A stretch of DNA of 47,869 bases from Hymenobacter sp. IS2118 (GTDB lineage: Bacteria > Bacteroidota > Bacteroidia > Cytophagales > Hymenobacteraceae): contig NZ_JNLX01000138.1 of the NCBI RefSeq assembly GCF_000715495.1, positions 1 through 47,869 on the forward strand. Reading direction: 5' to 3'. The notes below the pieces were generated by a model, which was not told where the DNA came from, did no database searches, and saw nothing but the letters and a program-made list of their open reading frames with translations. Positions 39,394 to 47,657 of the stretch are shown in pieces. Every line of letters starts with the position of its first letter. Position 1 is the first letter of the stretch. Made by a program: the position numbers and the translations under genes.

Positions 39394-40590
39394 CTACTTC
39401 ATTACACGCACAGCGTCACCCGGCTTCACCTGCAAAATGCCGGTTCGAATCACCGTGTCGCCCACCGCAAGGCCTTCCGTTATTTGAATGACCTTATCGG
39501 AGCGAATGCCGATTTTAACTTTCTGCGGTACCATTTTGCCGTTCTTCACCGTGTACACGTTGTAGCCGCTGGCTTCCGGAATCACGGCTTCGGTGGGCAC
39601 TTGCAGGGCGGTTTCGGTTTCGCCCAGCTTCAGGTTTACCCGCACGAAAGCGCCGGGGCGCAACTCGTTGTTGGTGTTGGCGAAGCGGGCGCGCACGGGT
39701 TGGGTGCGGCTCACGGGGTCAATCTGCGGGTCGATGGCGTACACCTTGGACTCGTAGGTCTTGTTGGTGGTTTCGTCCACCACGCTCACCACGTCGCCCA
39801 CCCGCACGTTGGCGGCAAAACGGCCGGGTACGGCAAAGTCAATCTTCACGGGCCGCACGCGCGAGAGCGTGGTGATTTCGGTGCCGGGGCTCACGTAGGT
39901 ACCCACCGTGGCCGTGCTCAGGCCCAGCACACCGGAGAACGGGGCGCGCACGTAGGCTTTGGCCAGCGTGGCACGCAGGGCCTGCAGGTCGGCCTGGGCC
40001 GTGAGCAGCGCGTTGTTCGACTGCTCGTATTCCTGGGCGCTGATGTACTCCTTGTCCAGCAGGGTGCGCTGGCGCTTTTCCTGGTCGCGGAACAGCTTGA
40101 TGTTGTACTGTTGCTTCTGGATGGCGGCCTGGGCTTCATCCGCATTGATGCTGAACAGGAGCTGGCCCTTGCTCACCGCCTGGCCTTCCTTAATATTAAG
40201 GCTGGTGATTTTGCCCGACAGCTCGCTTTTGATGATGACGGATTCCTCGGCCAGCACGGAGCCGGTGGCCGCTACCTGGTCGGTGAGGCTGGTGGCGGCC
40301 ACCACGTACACCTGCACCGGCACGAGCTGGTCTTTGCCGCCCGCTCCGCCCTTTCCGCCCGCGGCGCCACCTTTTTTATCGCCTCCCGCGCTGCTGGGGA
40401 AGTAGGTCATTTTTACAAAAACCAAACCGGCAATGACCACCGCCGCCAGCAGCCAGCCCAGCCAGCCGCGGCCTTTGGACGGCGGGGTCTCGGGCTCGTA
40501 CTCGTAAAGCGGAGGAGCCGCGCTGGGGCCGGGCGTGGTCGTCGTATCCCACTGCGGGGCAGGGGCAACGGTGTTGGTTTCAACTGGCAT
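39394..40590 (-). CDS. RND efflux periplasmic adaptor
   Basis: This 398-residue membrane fusion protein links the RND pump to TolC. It has an N-terminal cytoplasmic Pro-rich part, one membrane helix (GWLLAAVVIAGLVFVKMTYF, about 45-64), a Gly/Lys-rich spacer, the lipoyl halves (GSVLAEESVIIKSELSGKITSLNIKEGQAV and VRAPFSGVLGLSTATVGTYV), an alpha-hairpin between them (about 145-210), then beta-barrel and membrane-proximal domains ending in GILQVKPGDAVRVMK. Instead of a lipoprotein or cleaved signal it keeps a membrane anchor behind a 40-residue N-terminal tail. ATG at 40590 is chosen over a TTG three codons earlier. It is the first gene of the efflux operon. Confidence 0.93.
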   Translation of the reverse strand: MPVETNTVAPAPQWDTTTTPGPSAAPPLYEYEPETPPSKGRGWLGWLLAAVVIAGLVFVKMTYFPSSAGGDKKGGAAGGKGGAGGKDQLVPVQVYVVAATSLTDQVAATGSVLAEESVIIKSELSGKITSLNIKEGQAVSKGQLLFSINADEAQAAIQKQQYNIKLFRDQEKRQRTLLDKEYISAQEYEQSNNALLTAQADLQALRATLAKAYVRAPFSGVLGLSTATVGTYVSPGTEITTLSRVRPVKIDFAVPGRFAANVRVGDVVSVVDETTNKTYESKVYAIDPQIDPVSRTQPVRARFANTNNELRPGAFVRVNLKLGETETALQVPTEAVIPEASGYNVYTVKNGKMVPQKVKIGIRSDKVIQITEGLAVGDTVIRTGILQVKPGDAVRVMK

Positions 40591-40759
40591 AGATGGCAAG
40601 AACGCGCAAGCGGCAACGGATGTTTAAGGCCGGCCCTGACGCCCGCGCAAAGCGGCGGGAAGGGTGGTTGGCCAGGGCGTATATAGTGCAAATTTTGCCC
40701 GAAAGGTTGCTCCCTGCCACATAAAATAGACGTAGGGCGGCATCACCCGGACCGAAACC

Positions 40760-40767
40760 TATCTTCG
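40760..40767 (+). promoter_or_regulatory. -7-like element just before the alkyltransferase-like gene
   Basis: TATCTTCG is one base off the TAnnTTTG consensus and ends 5 bp before the ATG. If used, the message would be leaderless or nearly so. Confidence 0.4.
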
Positions 40768-40772
40768 TCCCG

Positions 40773-41129
40773 ATGAAGCCAACTGCCCAAACCGCCCCCG
40801 AACCCCGCAATTTTTTTCAGGACGTGCACGAAGTCGTGCGCCTTATTCCGGCCGGCCGGGTGAGCACCTACGGCACCATTGCGCACTACCTGGGCGCCCG
40901 GCACGGCGCCCGCACCGTGGGCTACGCCCTGATGGCCGCCCACACCGCCGACCAGTACGTGCCCGCCCACCGCGTGGTAAACCGGCTGGGCCACCTCACC
41001 GGGCGCCTGCATTTTGCCACCCCCACCGCCATGCAGGAAGCCCTGGCCGCCGAGGGTGTGCGCGTGGAAGAAGACCGGGTGGTGGAGTTCGCCCGGCTGT
41101 TCTGGGACCCGCAGGTGGAGCTGGCGTAG
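40773..41129 (+). CDS. Alkyltransferase-like (ATL) protein of the MGMT family
   Basis: The 118-residue product has the DNA-binding domain of O6-methylguanine-DNA methyltransferase: FFQDVHEVVRLIPAGRVSTYGTIAHYLGARHGARTVGYAL with the Arg finger, then VPAHRVVNRLGHLTGR. In true methyltransferases the active-site motif is PCHR; here the Cys is replaced by Ala (PAHR), so it cannot accept alkyl groups. ATL proteins bind alkylated bases and hand them to nucleotide excision repair. The length fits ATL proteins, which lack the N-terminal MGMT domain. It stands alone between two minus-strand genes. Confidence 0.93.
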   Translation: MKPTAQTAPEPRNFFQDVHEVVRLIPAGRVSTYGTIAHYLGARHGARTVGYALMAAHTADQYVPAHRVVNRLGHLTGRLHFATPTAMQEALAAEGVRVEEDRVVEFARLFWDPQVELA

Positions 41130-42557
41130 CTAGGGCTTGCGCGGTCGCTCCAAAGCATCTACTTCGGCTTCGCCCTGGCGGGCAGGCATTAGCTGCCAGG
41201 GGCTGAGGGCGGAGTTGGCTACCAGCTTCACGTAGTTGGCCGTGGCCACATTCGGTACCGCCAGGAGCGTGGGGCCGCCCACCTTCCCCAAGCTCAGGCG
41301 CACTGGACTGCCGTAGTGCGGGCAAGCCAATTCCACATATTGGCCCGGCTTCAATTGCCCTATCTCTTTGTCGGCGAGCAGTATCCGTTGGGGTTCCTCC
41401 AAGCCACCCAGTGGCCGGTAAACGTAGATGAAAGCAGAGTCAGCCCGCTGGGGCTGGCCGGGCGGCGGAAAGAGGGCCGTCTGGCCCGTGCGCATGTCAA
41501 GCGCATAGGCCACTGGTTGGCCAGTGTCATCCTCTTGCCTGTTTGGAGCCGGTTTGCCCGTCATACCGCCGGGCTTTACATTATAGCCCAAAGCGCGTTG
41601 GTTCGCCGCCATTACATTCAGCGGAGCAGGACCGATAAACGTGTAAAAGTCACGTTGGGGCACCAACTGATAGTACATGTTCTGCCCACGAGATGGGTAT
41701 TTTTGGCGCAAGTATAGGTGGCGGCCATCGGAGAAGCCCCAAATATCCCGGGTGCTCACTCGCTCGCCATCCGCGTCGTGGGCCGATGCGCGCAGCAAAG
41801 CGGTGCCTTCCCAACCCACACTCTGGAGGCGAAGGGTATCAAGGCGCAAGCGAACGGTCGTGTCGGGCCGATTGGCCAGAAACGATTCGAAGAAGTAATA
41901 AACGCCAGCCCGTGGTTGGGCAACACTCAAAATAGCCGGCCGGAGCGCCGCGGGTGGGCGGTCGGTAGCGAGCTGGGCATACGTGCGGGCGGGGCGTTCT
42001 GCAGCTTTCTCCCAATTTACATTGGCTAGCTGCATCAGGCAACGATTCAGCAGCAAAGCCAAATGCGGCACGTGGATGGCCGTAGATTCCAGCGCCCGCG
42101 TACTGGTGTGGTCGGCCACGCTACTCACGAAGTGGTAGCCGTCGGTAAGGCGGATGTACACGTCGGCGGCCACGTCGGCACTGGCCTGTTCGGTAAAGCC
42201 GTTCAGTACCTCGCCCACCCGAAACTGCCGGATGCACAGCACCACGGGATGGTCGGCGGGGCGGCTGGGGAGTTGTTGGCGAAGCAAGCTGGTAAGCTCA
42301 GGTTCAAGGCCCTGTCGGAAAAACACCACGGCCGGTTGGTTTTGCAGGCCGCGATAAACCGTGCCAGTCACGGGCTTGCCAGGGCGGCCATCTACTACCT
42401 GCTCCACATAAAACGTGCGGTTGGGCACGCTGATGGTTTGCTTGCTGAAGTTCAGGTAGTAAGCCTGCCCCTGCGCGGAGGGCATACCCATTAGCATCGC
42501 CACCAGGCCTGGTAAAAAGAATAATCGGGCGATAGAAAGAAGCAACTGATTTCGCAT
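41130..42557 (-). CDS. Secreted protein of unknown function
   Basis: This 475-residue protein has an N-terminal signal sequence (MRNQLLLSIARLFFLPGLVAMLMGMPSAQGQ). The mature part has alternating beta and loop regions without a motif I know; notable segments are GTVYRGLQNQPAVVFFRQGLEPEL (about 65-90), TDGYHFVSSVADHTS (about 140) and SAFIYVYRPLGGLEEPQRILLADKEIGQLKPGQYVELACPHYG near 370. The last resembles the short beta domain of DUF2846-like lipoproteins that reads FIYRP...VYVDGKEIGxLxxGxY, so a C-terminal DUF2846-like module is possible (tentative). The start is set by the signal peptide. Its stop adjoins that of the ATL gene, with which it converges. Confidence 0.7.
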   Translation of the reverse strand: MRNQLLLSIARLFFLPGLVAMLMGMPSAQGQAYYLNFSKQTISVPNRTFYVEQVVDGRPGKPVTGTVYRGLQNQPAVVFFRQGLEPELTSLLRQQLPSRPADHPVVLCIRQFRVGEVLNGFTEQASADVAADVYIRLTDGYHFVSSVADHTSTRALESTAIHVPHLALLLNRCLMQLANVNWEKAAERPARTYAQLATDRPPAALRPAILSVAQPRAGVYYFFESFLANRPDTTVRLRLDTLRLQSVGWEGTALLRASAHDADGERVSTRDIWGFSDGRHLYLRQKYPSRGQNMYYQLVPQRDFYTFIGPAPLNVMAANQRALGYNVKPGGMTGKPAPNRQEDDTGQPVAYALDMRTGQTALFPPPGQPQRADSAFIYVYRPLGGLEEPQRILLADKEIGQLKPGQYVELACPHYGSPVRLSLGKVGGPTLLAVPNVATANYVKLVANSALSPWQLMPARQGEAEVDALERPRKP

Positions 42558-42789
42558 GTTTTGAGCGAGGTAGAAAGGGGCGATAAGTAGACCGGCAGAA
42601 GCCGCCGTGTGCCCGCAGCTTACAAAAGCCAAAGCTAACCACCGTTTCGATTTTGGAAGTCCGGGTTACTGTTCTCCGGTATACCATATTTCAAAGCGCT
42701 GAGCAATTGGGCAGTAGCCAGCTAGATACATGCCTTTTTGCGAATGAGTGTTTCCGGCCCGGTCCCTCTGTCCGGTCCCGGCCAAACCG

Positions 42790-42797
42790 TATATTTG
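42790..42797 (+). promoter_or_regulatory. -7 element of the TonB-dependent receptor gene
   Basis: TATATTTG is a perfect TAnnTTTG element. Transcription would start near 42803, giving a leader of about 32 bases and ruling out the in-frame ATG at 42748. Confidence 0.6.
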
Positions 42798-42834
42798 TGG
42801 TCCCCGGAGTGTGCCGGGTGCTCTTTTAGTAGGT

Positions 42835-45495
42835 ATGAAGCACTTTTTTACTGTTTTACTCACGGTTCTATGCACGCTGCCGGCCCTGGCGCAGACCACC
42901 TTTTCCATTCGCGGGCGCGTCCTCGATAAGGTGACGGGTGAAACCCTGCCCGGCGCCACGGTGCAGGTAACGGGCAGCGGCCAGAACACCGGCAGCGGCG
43001 CCGATGCCGACGGCTCCTACAAAATCCCCAACCTGCCCGCCGGTACCTATCAGGTGCAGGCCAGCTTCATTGGTTACAAGCCGCTCACCCAAACGGTCAA
43101 AATAGCCACCCAAAACGTGGTGGCATCCTTTTCGCTGCGCGCCGACAACGCCAGCCTGGAAGAAGTGACCGTGATAGCGGCGCAGGCCCAGGAGCGGAGC
43201 ACGCCGGTGGCCTTCTCGGCGGTGAGCGAGGTGAAGCTGCGCGAAACCCTTTCCAACCGCGACCTGCCGATGATTCTCAACGAGACGCCCGGCGTGTACG
43301 CCACGCAGGGCGGCGGCGGCACCGGCGATTCGCGCATCAACGTGCGCGGCTTCGACCAGCGCAACGTGGCCGTGCTCATCAACGGCGTGCCGGTGAACGA
43401 CATGGAAAACGGCAACGTGTTCTGGTCCAACTGGGACCTGGGCGACGTGACCAAGTCGCTGCAGGTGCAGCGCGGCCTGTCGGCTTCCAAGATTGCCGTG
43501 CCCTCGGTGGGCGGCACCATCAACGTGCTCACCAAAGGCTTCGACGACAAGAAATCGGTGCTGGCCCGCGTGGAAACCGGTTCCAATAACTACCAGAAAT
43601 ACTCGCTCATGCTCAGCTCGGGGCAGCTGAAGGGCGGTTGGGCCGTGACAGCTTACGGCTCGCGCCGCACCTCCGACGGTTGGGTTGACAAGGCCTTTGA
43701 TGATGCCTGGACCTACTTTGGCACCGTGAGCAAGCGGGCCGGGCGGCACAACCTGTCGCTCACCGGCCTGGGCTCGCCCCAAAAGCATGGGCAGCGCTCG
43801 TTCCCGACGCAGGTGGCGCTGGTTTCGGATGAGAAAGCCCGCGAAATCGGCGTGAAGCCGGTGGCCAACGGCAACCGTGGCTTCCAGTACAATCCGTATT
43901 GGGGCACACTCGACCGCTACAGTCTTGATGCCAACGGCAACAAAGTGAGCAACGGCCAGGAAGTGCTCAACGAGCGCACCAATTTCTACCACAAGCCCCA
44001 GATTAACTTCAACGACCTCTGGCAGGTCAACGACAAGCTATTTGTGTCTTCGGTGCTGTATGCTTCTTATGGCACGGGCGGCGGCTCCAGCGGCCTCACC
44101 AGCGGCGGTTCCAGCACCATTGCCCAGAACAGCGTGACGGGGCAAACGGATTTTCAGAAAATCTACGACGACAACGTGGGGCAGGGCATCAATCCGAACC
44201 CGACCGGCCGGGCCACGCAGTTTCTCATCAACAGCGTGAACAGCCACCGCTGGTACGGCTTCGTGGTGGGCGGCGACTACCTGCTCACCGACAAGCTCAC
44301 GCTCTCGGCCGGCGTGGACGGCCGCGACTACGTTGGCCTGCATTATCGCGAAGTGCGCGACTTGCTGGGGGCCAAATTCGCCACTAACTCCGGCAACCGC
44401 AACGTAGACCCCGCCACGCCTTTGCAGGTGGGCGACAAGCTGGGCTACAACTACGACGGCAAAACCCGCTGGCTAGGCGGCTACTCGCAGCTCGAATACA
44501 AGACGCCGCTGCTCTCGGCGGTGGTGAGCGCCACGCTCTCGCAGGTGTCGTACAAGCGCATCGATTATTTTCAGCGCCGCGCGGCCGACAACCAGCCCAT
44601 CGAAACCGATTGGACCCGTTTTACGGGCTACAGTGTGAAGGCCGGCGCCAACTACAACATCTCGGAGCACGACAACTTCTTCGCCAATATTGGCTACAAC
44701 AGCAAGGTGCCGTTCTTCAACCTGCTCTACACCAACCAGGGGCGCAAGTACGACAACGTGAAGCCCGAAGGCATTTCGAGCGCCGAAATCGGCTACGGCA
44801 TCACCTACCCCAGCCTGAAAGTGACCCTGAACGCCTACTATACGCTGTGGGCCAACAAAACCACCACCTCGTTTTCGGCCGCTACCGGCGAGGCCGTGTA
44901 TAGCAACGTGCGCAACGTGAACGCCCGCCACGCCGGCGTGGAGCTGAGCGTGGCCCAGGAAATCAGCCGCCGCCTGCAGCTGAACGCGGCCATTTCGCTG
45001 GGCGACTGGCGCTGGACGGGCCGCGGCCTGCTCAACCAAACCTTCGAAGACGGCTCGTTCGTGAACCCCGACGTGGTGGACCAGCCCGTGTACCTCGACG
45101 GCACCCACGTGGGCGACGCCGCCCAGAACCAGTTCCAGATTGGTCTGCGCTACGAGCCCTTCCGTGGGGCCTACATCCGGTCGTCGTTCCTGCTTTTCAC
45201 CAAGTACTACGCCGATTTCAACCCCGAAACCATCCTCGAACCCACCACCAGCACCGACTCGTACCGCTTGCCTACCTCGCGCAACCTCGACCTGCACATG
45301 GGCTACGAGTTCAAGCCCGTGCTGAACGACCGGGTGCGCTTTGCCCTCAAAGGCTCCCTGCTCAACGTGCTCGACGAGTACTACTTCACCGACGTATCGA
45401 ACCGGGGCAACACCAACACCAGCAGCCCCGCCGACCTGCAGGCCTTCTTCAACCGCGGCCGTACGTTCACCGTGGGCCTCTCGGCCACGCTGTAA
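42835..45495 (+). CDS. TonB-dependent outer membrane receptor
   Basis: This 886-residue protein is an outer membrane importer driven by TonB. It has a signal peptide (MKHFFTVLLTVLCTLPALAQ), a carboxypeptidase-regulatory-like domain (about 23-105; IRGRVLDKVTGETLPGATVQV), a plug domain (about 115-225; LNETPGVYATQGGGGTGDSRINVRGFDQRNVAVLINGVPVNDMENG) and a 22-strand barrel ending with aromatic-rich GRTFTVGLSATL. No SusD partner is encoded next to it, so it is more likely for iron, cofactors or small ligands than a glycan system; the substrate is not known. The start is set by the signal peptide and promoter. Confidence 0.93.
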   Translation: MKHFFTVLLTVLCTLPALAQTTFSIRGRVLDKVTGETLPGATVQVTGSGQNTGSGADADGSYKIPNLPAGTYQVQASFIGYKPLTQTVKIATQNVVASFSLRADNASLEEVTVIAAQAQERSTPVAFSAVSEVKLRETLSNRDLPMILNETPGVYATQGGGGTGDSRINVRGFDQRNVAVLINGVPVNDMENGNVFWSNWDLGDVTKSLQVQRGLSASKIAVPSVGGTINVLTKGFDDKKSVLARVETGSNNYQKYSLMLSSGQLKGGWAVTAYGSRRTSDGWVDKAFDDAWTYFGTVSKRAGRHNLSLTGLGSPQKHGQRSFPTQVALVSDEKAREIGVKPVANGNRGFQYNPYWGTLDRYSLDANGNKVSNGQEVLNERTNFYHKPQINFNDLWQVNDKLFVSSVLYASYGTGGGSSGLTSGGSSTIAQNSVTGQTDFQKIYDDNVGQGINPNPTGRATQFLINSVNSHRWYGFVVGGDYLLTDKLTLSAGVDGRDYVGLHYREVRDLLGAKFATNSGNRNVDPATPLQVGDKLGYNYDGKTRWLGGYSQLEYKTPLLSAVVSATLSQVSYKRIDYFQRRAADNQPIETDWTRFTGYSVKAGANYNISEHDNFFANIGYNSKVPFFNLLYTNQGRKYDNVKPEGISSAEIGYGITYPSLKVTLNAYYTLWANKTTTSFSAATGEAVYSNVRNVNARHAGVELSVAQEISRRLQLNAAISLGDWRWTGRGLLNQTFEDGSFVNPDVVDQPVYLDGTHVGDAAQNQFQIGLRYEPFRGAYIRSSFLLFTKYYADFNPETILEPTTSTDSYRLPTSRNLDLHMGYEFKPVLNDRVRFALKGSLLNVLDEYYFTDVSNRGNTNTSSPADLQAFFNRGRTFTVGLSATL

Positions 45496-45504
45496 AGGCA
45501 AAAC

Positions 45505-45670
45505 GGGTAAGGGCCTGGCGCGCGTCTCCGACGCGTGCCTGTTGGCTCCGAGCCTCTGGCTCGTGGTGGGAGGGCGTTTGCAACGTTTAGTACACGCCCA
45601 GGCCACAGGCCCGAAACCAGTGGGCAGCTCGTCGGAGACGCGTGCCAGCCTGTTGATGCGTAACAGCAGG
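45505..45670. repeat. MITE-like multi-hairpin repeat, copy 4
   Basis: The arms GGCCTGGCGCGCGTCTCCGACG and, in reverse, GGCTGGCACGCGTCTCCGACG lie at each end. The right terminus reads, in reverse, CCTGCTGTTACGCATCAAC, close to the IS terminus CTGATGTTACGCAG. The centre differs from the other copies (GGCTCCGAGCCTCTGGCTC). It lies between the TonB receptor gene and the truncated response regulator gene. Confidence 0.75.
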
Positions 45671-45691
45671 ACCTTAAACTCACCACTTCAC

Positions 45692-46105
45692 CTACCGTGT
45701 GCCGGCGGCAGCGGCGGCCATTACGGCGCTACGCATTTCTTCGGGCGACGTGTTTTTGACGAGGTAGCTGTGGGCGCCCTCGGCCAGCACCGTGCTCACC
45801 AGCGAGGGGTCGTCGTGCATGGAAATGATGACCACGCGCACTGCCGGAAACTGCGTGCGCAGCAGCCGGGTGGTTTGCAGGCCGTCGAGGATGGGCATTT
45901 GCATGTCCATCAGCACCACGTTGGGCTGGCTGCCCTGGTCGAGGAGTTCGAGCAGTTCCTGGCCGTTGCCGGCTTCGCACACCACCTCAATGCCCGCGTA
46001 GCCGCTGAGCAGGGCCCGCAGCCCTTTGCGAAAGAGAATATGGTCGTCGACGATGGCGAGCCGCACGGGCGTGGAGCCGGTCGCGGGCATGTTGTTGGAA
46101 GTCAT
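45692..46105 (-). CDS. NarL-type receiver without its DNA-binding domain
   Basis: This 137-residue protein contains a complete receiver: acidic pair in AIVDDHILFRKGLRALL, phosphoacceptor Asp in VVLMDMQMPILDG near residue 67, conserved Ser in VIISMHDDPSL and Lys in SYLVKNTSPEEM. This is the NarL/LuxR subfamily, whose members are normally about 210-220 residues with a C-terminal helix-turn-helix. Here the frame stops after an Ala-rich EEMRSAVMAAAAAGTR, 22 bp from the MITE copy, and no helix-turn-helix is found beyond it. It may be a truncated gene or a single-domain receiver. It overlaps its kinase gene by the ATGA tetramer. Confidence 0.82.
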   Translation of the reverse strand: MTSNNMPATGSTPVRLAIVDDHILFRKGLRALLSGYAGIEVVCEAGNGQELLELLDQGSQPNVVLMDMQMPILDGLQTTRLLRTQFPAVRVVIISMHDDPSLVSTVLAEGAHSYLVKNTSPEEMRSAVMAAAAAGTR

Positions 46106-46917
46106 GAGATAAGGGAGTAAGAGGGAGTAGGCATGCCCGTAGGCAGCAGCGTAACTGGTAGAATGGCCTCGACGCAGGTGCCCACGCCGGGCTCAGAATG
46201 ATAATGGAGCTGGCCCCCGAGCACGGCCACGCGGCTGCGCAGGTTGATGAGGCCCATGCCTGCCGGCTGCCCATGCGGACCCGGCGGCGGCAATTCTCCC
46301 AATGCTTCCAGGTCGAATCCCTGGCCATCATCGGAGTAGGTGAGGGTGAGCTGGCCAGGTAGGAGGCTCATGCGCAGCACGATATGTTTGGCATCGGCGT
46401 GCGTTAGGCCATTGCTGAGGAGCTCCTGGGCAATGCGGTACACCATGAGCTCGTGCGGCGGAATGAGCCGTCCTATCGGGGTTTCCTGCTCCAGCTGCAC
46501 GTCCGGGCCGTTGTCGGCGGGCACGGCCTGTACCAGCGCGCGCAGGGCCTGGGCCAGGCCCAGCTGCTGCAGCGTGGCCGGCTGCAGGTTGCGGGAAATG
46601 CGCCGCACCTCGGCTACGGCCTGGTCAATCAGGGCGCTGGCTTCGGGTACGGGCGGGCTGCCGGGCGCAAACAGGTGCAGCTTGGCCAGCGCCAGAATGG
46701 TGCCCACGCCGTCGTGCAGCTCGCCGGCAATGCGCTGCCGCTCGTCTTCCTGGGCCACCAGCGCGGCGGTGAGCGCTTGTTGCTGGGCGGCGGCTTTTAA
46801 TTGGGAAAGCTCGTTTTGCTGCTGAGTTCTGGCCCGTTGGGAACGCGCAACAAACCACACCAGCCCGAGCCCGAGCAGGAGGGGAATGAGCAGCACGAAA
46901 GGCGAGAGTTCGGTCAC
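46102..46917 (-). CDS. NarL-type sensor histidine kinase (HisKA_3)
   Basis: This 271-residue kinase has one N-terminal membrane helix (FVLLIPLLLGLGLVWFVA, about 7-24), a coiled coil rich in Gln, the HisKA_3 motif LVAQEDERQRIAGELHDGVGTILALAKLHL with phosphoacceptor His near residue 68, and an ATPase domain (ELLSNGLTHADAKHI, YSDDGQGFD and GMGLINLRSRVAVLGG). No periplasmic sensor domain is present, so the signal is probably internal or from the membrane. It starts at GTG at 46917, and its stop overlaps the start of the receiver gene by four bases. Confidence 0.88.
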   Translation of the reverse strand: MTELSPFVLLIPLLLGLGLVWFVARSQRARTQQQNELSQLKAAAQQQALTAALVAQEDERQRIAGELHDGVGTILALAKLHLFAPGSPPVPEASALIDQAVAEVRRISRNLQPATLQQLGLAQALRALVQAVPADNGPDVQLEQETPIGRLIPPHELMVYRIAQELLSNGLTHADAKHIVLRMSLLPGQLTLTYSDDGQGFDLEALGELPPPGPHGQPAGMGLINLRSRVAVLGGQLHYHSEPGVGTCVEAILPVTLLPTGMPTPSYSLIS

Positions 46918-47284
46918 AGGAAGGCCACCCGATAGCGGGTGAAAATCACAAAAGAAGTGAAAAACCGCGTTCTATTCTTCCCGAATAAAAGCGGGGCCTT
47001 GGGCAAAGCGCGGGCGCCATACTTCAAAGTCCGGGAAAGTAAGCAAAGATTCGTTCTGGTAACGTCTCCGCTCAGCACCCGGCCTGCACTCGCAGCATAT
47101 CAGCGGGGCGGCTTTTGATGCTAAAGAATTGAGGGAATGCGATTTTAGCGTTGTACCAATACTTTCTCAACGAAAAACAGCGTGTGGGATACTTGGTCAA
47201 ATATAAAAAACAAGAGGTTATTTAGGATTTATAGTGCGGCAGTAGCTCTCGCTTAGTACGGCCCAACCCGGCCGCTCAAATGAG
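46918..47284. other. Intergenic region between xseB and the NarL-type kinase gene
   Basis: About 370 bp with no open frame I can support. It is AT-rich in its last third (around 47180-47230). No tandem CRP/FNR-like site, RNA gene or strong terminator is seen; it must hold the kinase promoter. Confidence 0.4.
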
Positions 47285-47587
47285 CTACCAGGGCCGGCCG
47301 GGGCCGCCGGGCAGGTTGTCATTTTCGTCGTCGTCTTCCACTTCTTCCCCGCTTTCTTCTTCGTCCTCATTGTCTTCCTCTGATAGCTCATCGGCGTCAT
47401 CTTCTTCGTCCAGCGAGTCAAACACCCGGTCCAGGGAAGCTTCGGCGTGGCGCAGCTTGTGGCGGCAGAGGCGAATGAGCTCGGCCGAGCGTTCGACGCG
47501 CGCGGTGAGGTCGTCCACATCCACAGCATCGGTTTCCAGGGCACGCAGAATGGTTTCCAGCTCTTCAACGGCTTCGCGGTAGGTCAT
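47285..47587 (-). CDS. xseB: Exodeoxyribonuclease VII small subunit with an acidic tail
   Basis: XseB is the small helical subunit that coats the coiled coil of XseA in exonuclease VII, which degrades single-stranded DNA. The first 65 of 100 residues match the family: TYREAVEELETILRALETDAVDVDDLTARVERSAELIRLCRHKL and the helix after it. The rest is an unusual tail of about 30 mostly Asp/Glu residues (SEEDNEDEEESGEEVEDDDEND). The tail is disordered in character and is common in Bacteroidota homologues. The gene follows the end of xseA by 70 bp on the same strand. Confidence 0.9.
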   Translation of the reverse strand: MTYREAVEELETILRALETDAVDVDDLTARVERSAELIRLCRHKLRHAEASLDRVFDSLDEEDDADELSEEDNEDEEESGEEVEDDDENDNLPGGPGRPW

Positions 47588-47657
47588 TTCTAGGTATCAG
47601 TTAGCAGTTAACAGTGAGTAGTTAACAATTGGTATGGAGGAATTATTGGGGCTTTTC

